DNA of 64,000 nucleotides from assembly GCA_026393755.1 (NCBI GenBank), contig JAPKZO010000040.1, positions 165,311 to 229,310 of the forward strand. The letters are read 5' to 3'. This DNA comes from Acidobacteriota bacterium (GTDB lineage: Bacteria; Acidobacteriota; Vicinamibacteria; Vicinamibacterales; JAKQTR01). Every line of letters starts with the position of its first letter. Position 1 is the first letter of the stretch. Shown in pieces: positions 45,790 to 52,465 of this stretch. The notes below the pieces were generated by a model. The model saw nothing but the letters and a program-made list of their open reading frames with translations. It did not search any database and had not been told where the DNA came from. Both the position numbers and the translations under genes were made by a program.

Positions 45790-47150
45790 CAATCCGCCAA
45801 ATCCGCCAACGCCCGTGTCGAGATCGCGAGCTTCCGTTCCACCTTGTTCCGGGGCGGTTTCTGCAGCGGCTCCATGATGCCGAATGTGATATTGCTCGGC
45901 TGGTATCCCGCCGATGTCGCGTGAGACACATAGTACGCCAGCGCCCCCATCGCGGTCGTCCGTAATGGTGCGGTCGGCTGCAGCCCCCGTGCGAGCGATG
46001 CGGCGCTGATTCCGGCGAGAAGCCCCGACGCCGCGGATTCGACATAACCCTCGACGCCGGAGATCTGGCCGGCAAACAGGAGATCCGGGCGCCGACGGGC
46101 CTGCCAGGTCTCGGCGAGCACCATCGGGCCGTTGATGTAGGTGTTGCGATGGACCATGCCGAGCCTCACGAATTCGGCCCTCTCCAGACCGGGAATCAAT
46201 CGCAGCACGCGCGCCTGATCGCTCCACTTGAGCTGCGTCTGAAACCCCACGAGGCTGTAATGATCGCCGGCGAGATTGTCCTGGCGCAGCTGGACGACGG
46301 CGTACGGAAGCCTTCCCGTGCGCGGGTCGGCGAGGCCCACCGGCTTCATCGGTCCAAAGCGCAACGTGTCGGGTCCCCGGTGCGCCAGCACTTCGATCGG
46401 CAGGCACCCTTCAAAGAACTGCGTGCGGTCGAAGTCATGCACGGTCGCCGATTCCGCGTGCGTCAGCGCGTCGTAGAACGCGCCGTACTCGGCGGCGGTC
46501 ATCGGGCAATTGAGGTAGTCGCCCTCGCCGCCAGCATCGGCGCCTTCAACGCCCACGGGAGCGCTGGCGTCATGGCCCGGGCCGAGGCTTCTCCCCCACC
46601 GTGACGCTCTGAAGACTCTGCTCATGTCGATGCTCTCGGCAGAGACGATTGGGCTGATCGCGTCATAGAAATAGAGGTAGCTCTGCCCGACGAACTCGCG
46701 GATGTCATGAGACAGGGCGTCGGAGGTCAGCGGACCGGTCGCGATGATTACCGGCCGGGCATCACCGTCGGATACCGGGATTCGGTCGACTTCCTCGCGC
46801 CGCACGGTGATGAGCGGATGCTGCTCGATCTCCCGGGTCATCTCGATCGCGAACCGGTCACGATCGACGGCCAGCGCCGCGCCGGCGGGCACGCGCACGG
46901 CGTCTGCCACCCGCATCACCAGCGAATCGAGCCGCCGCATCTCCTCCTTGAGGAGGCCGACGGCGTTGTCGAGCTTGTCGGCACGGAAAGAGTTGCTGCA
47001 GACCAGTTCGGCAAGGTTGCCGGTGCGGTGGATGTCGGTCGGCCGGGTCGGCCGCATCTCGTACAGCGTGACAGGCACGTTGCGCCGGGCGATCTGCCAC
47101 GCCGCCTCGCAGCCAGCCAGCCCGCCACCAATAATTCGAACGTGCGGCAT
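45765..47150 (-). CDS. trmFO: Folate-dependent tRNA uridine-54 C5-methyltransferase
   Basis: TrmFO makes ribothymidine at U54 of the T-loop using methylenetetrahydrofolate and FAD. The 461-residue protein has the FAD-binding GGGLAGCEAA (8-17), YEMRPTRPTDIHRTGNLAELV and catalytic-region Cys51 (VCSNSFR), a second conserved Cys in YLNCPM, GCLPIEVLAHRG, and the closing GQISGVEGYVESAASGLLAG and NITFGIMEPL. Relative to typical members there is a short Gly/Ala-rich insertion around residues 185-210. It lies between topA and xerC, the same order as in many Firmicutes. Its C-terminus is encoded by the heptad array at 45741. TrmFO rather than SAM-dependent TrmA fits a non-gammaproteobacterial host. Confidence 0.95.
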   Translation of the reverse strand: MPHVRIIGGGLAGCEAAWQIARRNVPVTLYEMRPTRPTDIHRTGNLAELVCSNSFRADKLDNAVGLLKEEMRRLDSLVMRVADAVRVPAGAALAVDRDRFAIEMTREIEQHPLITVRREEVDRIPVSDGDARPVIIATGPLTSDALSHDIREFVGQSYLYFYDAISPIVSAESIDMSRVFRASRWGRSLGPGHDASAPVGVEGADAGGEGDYLNCPMTAAEYGAFYDALTHAESATVHDFDRTQFFEGCLPIEVLAHRGPDTLRFGPMKPVGLADPRTGRLPYAVVQLRQDNLAGDHYSLVGFQTQLKWSDQARVLRLIPGLERAEFVRLGMVHRNTYINGPMVLAETWQARRRPDLLFAGQISGVEGYVESAASGLLAGISAASLARGLQPTAPLRTTAMGALAYYVSHATSAGYQPSNITFGIMEPLQKPPRNKVERKLAISTRALADLADWEEASSKK

Positions 47151-47199
47151 GTGAGTCCTGTTTGCGCCTCGCCGAGTAGTCCAGGACGGGCGGGATGGC

Positions 47200-47264
47200 G
47201 GCTTCCGTAGCGGCCCCTCGAACCAAGATCAAACAGGCGGGGACGCGGAGGAACCGCCCTCCCG
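47200..47264. repeat. Inverted-duplicate segment, right copy (5' of trmFO)
   Basis: Contains block B reversed (47200-47224) and block A reversed (47237-47264), matching 45544-45711 in the opposite orientation. It lies in the topA-trmFO spacer. Confidence 0.7.
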
Positions 47265-47281
47265 TCGGCCGTCTGCCGTCC

Positions 47282-47340
47282 GGGCGCGATCAATCGCGCC
47301 CCTACTTCTTACTTCTTGCTGCCTGTTGCTCGCTTCTTGC
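47282..47340. repeat. Palindrome plus heptanucleotide array at the topA 3' end
   Basis: GGGCGCGAT (47282-47290) and ATCGCGCCC (47293-47301) form a perfect 9-bp dyad, followed by CTAC and then TTCTTAC, TTCTTGC, TGCCTGT, TGCTCGC and TTCTTGC (47306-47340). The array overlaps the last codons of topA, which encode ...ATGSKK. Confidence 0.75.
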
Positions 47341-50035
47341 TCCGCACCGCTGGCCGAGCGCGAACGCTCTTGCCCTTGCGTCCGCTTGCCGGCCCTGCCG
47401 CCGCGCGGGCGTTCAGCAACTCGACGGCATCGGCGATCGAAAGCGCAGCCGGGTCTCCGCCCTTCGGCAACGAGGCATTCACGGTGCCATCGGTGACGTA
47501 CGGGCCGTAGCGGCCCTCCATCAGCTTGATCTCGACTCCGCCGTCAGGGCGATTCCCCAGCGACCGGATCACGGTCCTGGTCATCGTCTGACGCCGCGAG
47601 ACCTTCGGCGCCGCAAGCAGCGCCAGAGCCCGCTCCAGCGTGATCGTAAACACGTCATCGCCATCCTCGAGCGATCGAAACTGGTCGCCGTGTTTCACGT
47701 AAGGACCGAATCGCCCGCGGCTGGCCACAATGATCTCGCCATCGGCCGGATGCGCACCCAGGTCGCGCGGCAGGCTCAGCAACTGCAACGCTTCAGCCAG
47801 CGTAATCGTCGCGTGATTGCTGCCGGCAGGAACCGACGCCCGTCTCGGCATCTCGGGCTTCTGGCCCTTGACGCGCGGCGGCGTCTCGCCCAACTGGATG
47901 TAATGCCCGAAGCGCCCGTGCTGCACCGACACCGACAGTCCTGAGACCGGATCCGGGCCCAGGGTGCGCGGCCCCTCGGCCTTGACCTTGAGCAGCGCCA
48001 ACGCCTTCTCGATCGTCAGATCGGCTGGCGCGAGGGACTTGGGCAGCGTCGCCGTGTTGCCTGTACCGCCTTCACCCCGCTGAAGAAACGCACCGTACCG
48101 GCCGAGGCGCACACGCACGGTCTCTCCTGTCGCCTGGTCCAGCCCGACGTCGAGGGTCGGGTAGTCGATCTTCGACTCCTCACGCCTGACCATCGGCTCG
48201 AGCCCGGGGTGGCCACCTTCGCCATCCCGATAGAAGGCTTTGATAAACGACAACCAGTCGCGTTCGCCGTTGGAGATCTGGTCGAGATCTTCTTCCATCT
48301 CGGCCGTAAACCCCACATCCACGTAGTCGCCGAAGTGACGGCGCAGCAGGTGGATCACGGCGAATGCCGAGAAGCTCGGCACCAGGGCCTTGCCCTGGCG
48401 GAACATATAGGCCCGGCGGTCGAGCGTCGCGATGGTCGGCGCGAACGTCGACGGGCGGCCGATGCCGGCCTGCTCGAGCTCCTTGATGAGCGCCGCCTCC
48501 GTGTACCTGGCTGGCGGCTGCGTCTCGTGGCCCTTCGGATCAAGGCTGGCCAGACTGACCTGCGCCTGGCTGGCCGCGCCAGCCCGCCCGATGTGATCGC
48601 CCTCTTTCATCGTCGGCAGAATCGATTCCTGATCGGCCAGTTCGGCATCGGGGTCGTCGCTTCCTTCGACATACGCGCGCCGGAATCCGGCGAACTCGAT
48701 GGCCTTGCCGCTGGTGGTCAGCGCGCAGGGTTCGCCGCTGGGGCCGCGTCCGGTGATCTCCACCAGCGTCTTCAACACGCGCGCATCCGGCATCTGCGAG
48801 GCCATGGTGCGCTTCCAGACGAGCTCATAGACCCGCAGTTCGTCGGCATTGAGCACGCCCGCCAACTGCTGAGGGGCCAGGCGGAAATCGGTGGGCCGGA
48901 TCGCTTCGTGCGCTTCCTGGGCGTTCTTGACGCGGGTCTGGTACCGTCGCGGGCCGGTGTAGTACTCGTCGCCAAACATCTGGCGGATGACCCGAGCCGC
49001 CTCGTGGATCGCCTTGTCGCTGAGCGTGGTGGAATCGGTGCGGTGGTAAGTGATGAGGCCTTCGATGTCGCCACCGCCGATCTCGACGCCCTGGAACAGC
49101 CGCTGGGCGATCTGCATGGTGCGATCGGTCGAGAACCCGAGCTTGCGGCTTGCCTCCTGGGTCAACGTCGACGTCGTAAACGGCGGCGCGGGCCGTTCAG
49201 CACCCGGCTTGGCCTCGACCGACGTCACCTCCCACGGCAGATTCGTGGTGAGCGCATCGGCCAGTCGGCGCGCCGCGGCCTCGTCGAGGTGCCGCACGCG
49301 CTTGTTGGCGAGCAGGCCGGTGGCCGGATCGAAATCCTTCCCGGTCGCCACCCGCTCGTCGCCGACGCGAACCAGCGTTGCGACAAACGCCCGTCCACCC
49401 GATGTCAGCCGGGCCTCGAGATCCCAGAACGCGCTGGTACGAAACGCGCGCCGGGCCTCTTCGCGCTCCACGAGCAGCCGGACCGCCACGCTCTGCACGC
49501 GGCCCGCGCTCAAGCCGGTCTGCACCTTCTTCCACAACACGGGCGACAGGGTGTAGCCGTAGAGACGATCGAGAATCCGCCGGCTCTCCTGTGCCCTCAC
49601 GAGGTTCTCGTCCAGATCGTGCTTCGACGCGAGCGCTTCCCGAATGGCGTCCTCGGTAATCTCGTGGAACGCGATGCGACGAACCGGAACCTTGGGTTTG
49701 AGAATCTCCTTGAGATGCCAGCTGATGGACTCGCCCTCACGATCGGGGTCGGTGGCCAGGATCAGCTCCGACGCGCCTTTCAACGCGGCCTTGAGCACCG
49801 CCACCTGTTTCTTCTTGCTGGCGGGGACCACATAGTAAGGGGTGAAGTCGCCGTCCGTGTCGACTCCCATGCGGCCCCAGGACTTGCCGCGGATACTGGC
49901 CGGCACTTCCGATGCCCGCTCCGGCAGATCCCGCACGTGCCCGTAGCTCGCCTCGATGCGAAATTCGTTACCCAGGAACCGTGCCAGCGTCTTCGCTTTG
50001 GCCGGCGACTCAACGATCACCAGTGGCTTCCCCAT
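47309..50035 (-). CDS. topA: DNA topoisomerase I (type IA)
   Basis: TopA relaxes negative supercoils. I chose the ATG at 50035; the frame is open to 51391 but that part is antisense-like and overlaps dprA. The 908-residue enzyme has the TOPRIM domain (KPLVIVESPAKAKT with Glu9, and LILATDPDREGE), the SAGRVQSVAVRLL helix, and the active-site tyrosine Tyr330 in GLITYHRTDS. It also has KNAQEAHEAIRPT and RPSTFAPTI. The C-terminus has several TOPRIM C-terminal repeats (GRYGAFLQRG, GRFGHYIQLG, GRFGPYVKHG, GRYGPYVTDG) and no Cys4 zinc fingers, then a basic tail. This zinc-free form is common in Actinobacteria and Acidobacteria. It follows dprA by 29 bp. Confidence 0.96.
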   Translation of the reverse strand: MGKPLVIVESPAKAKTLARFLGNEFRIEASYGHVRDLPERASEVPASIRGKSWGRMGVDTDGDFTPYYVVPASKKKQVAVLKAALKGASELILATDPDREGESISWHLKEILKPKVPVRRIAFHEITEDAIREALASKHDLDENLVRAQESRRILDRLYGYTLSPVLWKKVQTGLSAGRVQSVAVRLLVEREEARRAFRTSAFWDLEARLTSGGRAFVATLVRVGDERVATGKDFDPATGLLANKRVRHLDEAAARRLADALTTNLPWEVTSVEAKPGAERPAPPFTTSTLTQEASRKLGFSTDRTMQIAQRLFQGVEIGGGDIEGLITYHRTDSTTLSDKAIHEAARVIRQMFGDEYYTGPRRYQTRVKNAQEAHEAIRPTDFRLAPQQLAGVLNADELRVYELVWKRTMASQMPDARVLKTLVEITGRGPSGEPCALTTSGKAIEFAGFRRAYVEGSDDPDAELADQESILPTMKEGDHIGRAGAASQAQVSLASLDPKGHETQPPARYTEAALIKELEQAGIGRPSTFAPTIATLDRRAYMFRQGKALVPSFSAFAVIHLLRRHFGDYVDVGFTAEMEEDLDQISNGERDWLSFIKAFYRDGEGGHPGLEPMVRREESKIDYPTLDVGLDQATGETVRVRLGRYGAFLQRGEGGTGNTATLPKSLAPADLTIEKALALLKVKAEGPRTLGPDPVSGLSVSVQHGRFGHYIQLGETPPRVKGQKPEMPRRASVPAGSNHATITLAEALQLLSLPRDLGAHPADGEIIVASRGRFGPYVKHGDQFRSLEDGDDVFTITLERALALLAAPKVSRRQTMTRTVIRSLGNRPDGGVEIKLMEGRYGPYVTDGTVNASLPKGGDPAALSIADAVELLNARAAAGPASGRKGKSVRARPAVRSKKRATGSKK

Positions 50036-50064
50036 TGAACTCCTGCAGATAGTCCAGATTTCCG

Positions 50065-51201
50065 TTACCTTAGCACGTTCGAGCCGGGCTTCACGAATCG
50101 GCCCCCGCCTGCCCGGCAGATCCAGCCGGCCAGTTCCAGTTCGGCAAGACGGCTGAGCGCCCTGGCAGGATCCAGGCCTGTTTCGGCGCAAAGCGTCTCG
50201 AGCAGGTAGGGTTCCCCAACGTCCATTACCCGGAGCAGCGGGTCGTTGGAGGGATGGGAAAGCCGCGCCTCCGGGTCGGCGGCGGTCAGGATTTCGAGCC
50301 GTAATTCCTCCAGAACGTCGCTGACGCCCTCCACCACCCTGGCGCCGTCCTTGATGAGCGCATGGGCGCCCCTGTTGCGGCCGCTCAGCACGCCGCCAGG
50401 CACGGCCATCACCGGGCGGTTCTGGTCGAGCGCGCACCTGGCAGTGATCAGGGATCCGCTGTCGGCGGCGGCTTCGACGACGACGACGCCGAGACTCAGG
50501 CCGCTGATGATCCGGTTGCGCCGGGGAAAGTGCCATGCCAGCGGCGGAGCACCCGGCGGCAGCTCGCTCACCAGAGCGCCGGACCTGCTGATGCGGTCGG
50601 CCAGCGCGGCATGTTCTGGCGGATAGACGACGTCGGCGCCGCATCCCAGTACGGCAATGGTGCGGCCACCCGCCTGGAGGGCACCGCGGTGAGCCGCCGA
50701 ATCGACACCGCGGGCCATCCCGCTGACCACCGCGAGACCGGCGCGCGCCAGCCCCTCGCCGAGTTGGAATCCGACGTCGAGCGAGAGGGGTGTGGCGGTT
50801 CGCGAGCCGACGATGGCCACGGCCAGATCCGTCGGCCTGAGATCTCCTCGAATCCAGAGCACCGCGGGCGGGTCGGGAATCAGCGCGAGACTGGCCGGAT
50901 AGCACTCGCCGCCTCGGACCAACGCCTGCAGCCCGTGTGCGGCGCCCTCTGCCAGCGCTATCTCGGCGCGATCCAGGAGCCGCTCGCGGACGCCTCCCAG
51001 TCGGCCGATGCCGGCGACGTCGAGCGCCTGATCGAGATCGCAGACGGCCGAGGCTCCTGCGGGCACCCGCGGGGTCTCCGTCCAGAGCAGTGACACCGCG
51101 ACGATCTCTCTGAGGCTCGCCATTCTCCGCGCTGATGCGAAGACCATGCCATCGCCGCGCGGCGCCGCCCGCCGCTCCTCCCGGGGCTGCTTGCGCCCCA
51201 C
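50065..51201 (-). CDS. dprA: DNA-processing protein DprA
   Basis: DprA binds incoming single-stranded DNA during transformation and loads RecA. The 378-residue product has a helical N-terminal domain, the Rossmann-like core with VAIVGSRTATPLSLDVG, VVSGMARGVDSAAHRGAL, ELPPGAPPLAWHFPRRNRIISGLS and VVVEAAADSGSLITA, and a C-terminal winged-helix DprA-WH (about 310-370). The first 26 residues are probably not translated; Met27 (ATG at 51123) gives the usual MASLREIVAVSLL start. It is the first gene of the dprA-topA-trmFO-xerC series. With a ComF homologue at 58495, natural competence is possible, but both proteins also occur in non-transformable bacteria. Confidence 0.93.
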   Translation of the reverse strand: MGRKQPREERRAAPRGDGMVFASARRMASLREIVAVSLLWTETPRVPAGASAVCDLDQALDVAGIGRLGGVRERLLDRAEIALAEGAAHGLQALVRGGECYPASLALIPDPPAVLWIRGDLRPTDLAVAIVGSRTATPLSLDVGFQLGEGLARAGLAVVSGMARGVDSAAHRGALQAGGRTIAVLGCGADVVYPPEHAALADRISRSGALVSELPPGAPPLAWHFPRRNRIISGLSLGVVVVEAAADSGSLITARCALDQNRPVMAVPGGVLSGRNRGAHALIKDGARVVEGVSDVLEELRLEILTAADPEARLSHPSNDPLLRVMDVGEPYLLETLCAETGLDPARALSRLAELELAGWICRAGGGRFVKPGSNVLR

Positions 51202-51266
51202 CAGATCGGGCGTTATAGTGGCAATAGACCCTCCTGCCTCTATCGCGCACGTGAGAATTGGCGCCC

Positions 51267-51638
51267 ATGGTGTCTATGAACCGATTGAAGAAATCGCTCA
51301 CGTTGGCCTTCGCGGCCGTGGCAGTTTCTGCAACGGTCGCATCGGCCGCCGACCGCAAGGAGGCCCGGTCCCAGGTCGAGTTCGGCATCAAGGTCGCCGA
51401 GCAGGGCTTGTGGAAAGAAGCCGTCTACCGATGGGAGCGCGCCGTCGCGCTCGATCCGGAGTATGCCGCGGCGTTCAACAACCTCGCGATCGCGTATGAG
51501 ACGGCCGGACTGTTCGACAAGGCCAAGAAGGCGTACGAACGCGCAATCGAACTCGATCCCAAGAACATGTACATCAGGCAGAACTTCGACTTGTTCAAGG
51601 AAATCAACGATCGTGCGAATCGCCAACTGTCTCGCTAG
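51267..51638 (+). CDS. Small exported TPR protein
   Basis: This 123-residue protein starts at the ATG at 51267 or 51276. A signal peptide ends VASAAD. Two tetratricopeptide repeats follow: FGIKVAEQGLWKEAVYRWERAVALDPEYAAAFNNLAIAYETAG split over two helices pairs, then LFDKAKKAYERAIELDPKNMYIRQNFDLF. TPR domains mediate protein-protein contacts. Its 3' end overlaps the downstream lipoprotein gene start by 26 bp, in a different frame, so the two are translated together. It probably acts in the periplasm as a scaffold for that lipoprotein or an envelope complex. Partners are not visible from sequence. Confidence 0.82.
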   Translation: MVSMNRLKKSLTLAFAAVAVSATVASAADRKEARSQVEFGIKVAEQGLWKEAVYRWERAVALDPEYAAAFNNLAIAYETAGLFDKAKKAYERAIELDPKNMYIRQNFDLFKEINDRANRQLSR

Positions 51639-52383
51639 TGCGGCGTTGATCATAGCGACGAGCGCCTGCACCACGACATTCGAGGTGCCGGTCGAGACGC
51701 CGATCAAGCCGAAGCTCGATGTCACCGCGTTCTCGCGCGTGCTGGTTGCCGGCTTCGTCGCCGGAGGCACCGAGGACGTGGATGCGAACCTGGAAACCGT
51801 GCGCCTGTTGCGCAACCAGCTCAAGAACAAGTCGAGTCTGAAGGTCATCGACGCCGAGGTGCTGCCCCTGAGGGACGTCGCGGCGAAGAGCCAGCCGGCC
51901 GGCCAACAGGATCCGGCGAGCCCGGCTCCTGTCATCGATCTGCCGGCAATCATCAAGGAAGACAAGGACCTGCAGGCTTTCGAGCCGCTGTTTGCGAACA
52001 CGGCGTACTGGAAGAAGGTCGGCGAAGAGTTCCAGTCGCCGCTGATCGTGACCGGCACCGTGATGTTCGCGCCGCAGGCGGCCACCGGGTACGTGCAGCG
52101 CGAAGAGGAGACCTACGACACGTTCGGACGCCGCCAGGTGATCCCGGTCCGCACCTACATGGAGCGGAAGGGCTTCATCCTGAAGCCGAAGTTCGTCTTC
52201 ATCGACGGGCGCACTGGTGCCGTGCTGTACACAGAGACGTTCCGCGAGGAGGTGCTCTACAGCGCCGAGCAGAGCAACCCGGCCCTGTCAACCTACTTCG
52301 AGCTGATGGACCGGCTCGTGCCGGCCTTCCTGTCGACGCTGAGCAGCCAGACCATCAAGGGGACCAGGACGCTGCTCAAGTAA
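51613..52383 (+). CDS. Lipoprotein of unknown function, coupled to the TPR protein
   Basis: I chose the GTG at 51613, since it gives a clean signal: VRIANCLASAALIIATSAC with the lipidated Cys at residue 19. The frame is open further upstream only as a shadow of the TPR gene. The 256-residue product has a mature domain with FSRVLVAGFVAGGTEDVDANLETVRLLRNQL and later the repeated-strand motifs SPLIVTGTVMFAPQ and KPKFVFIDGRTGAVLYTETFREEVLY. This pattern resembles CsgG-like or LpoB-like curli/penicillin-binding-protein activator folds, in which a strand-helix unit precedes 'VTGTV' strands. I would not name it. It is likely periplasmic, anchored to a membrane. Confidence 0.72.
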   Translation: MRIANCLASAALIIATSACTTTFEVPVETPIKPKLDVTAFSRVLVAGFVAGGTEDVDANLETVRLLRNQLKNKSSLKVIDAEVLPLRDVAAKSQPAGQQDPASPAPVIDLPAIIKEDKDLQAFEPLFANTAYWKKVGEEFQSPLIVTGTVMFAPQAATGYVQREEETYDTFGRRQVIPVRTYMERKGFILKPKFVFIDGRTGAVLYTETFREEVLYSAEQSNPALSTYFELMDRLVPAFLSTLSSQTIKGTRTLLK

Positions 52384-52384
52384 C

Positions 52385-52404
52385 GGGCACGGCATGCCGT
52401 GCCC
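52385..52404. repeat. Perfect 20-bp palindrome after the lipoprotein gene
   Basis: GGGCACGGCATGCCGTGCCC is fully self-complementary and followed by CTGC. A second hairpin (CTCCCGCC and GGCGGGAG, within 52430-52456) follows. The pair lies between convergent genes and could act as a bidirectional terminator. A related 16-base form occurs at 55936. Confidence 0.65.
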
Positions 52405-52465
52405 CTGCAGCGATCCCGGTTCTCGAATCTCCCGCCCCGCTGCGGGAGGCGGGAGTCGGTCGCGG

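Noticed and set aside
50036-51391. Upstream extension of the topA frame by 452 codons
   Set aside because: The extension runs over dprA in another frame, is Arg/Gly-rich and unlike any topoisomerase; topA starts naturally at 50035.
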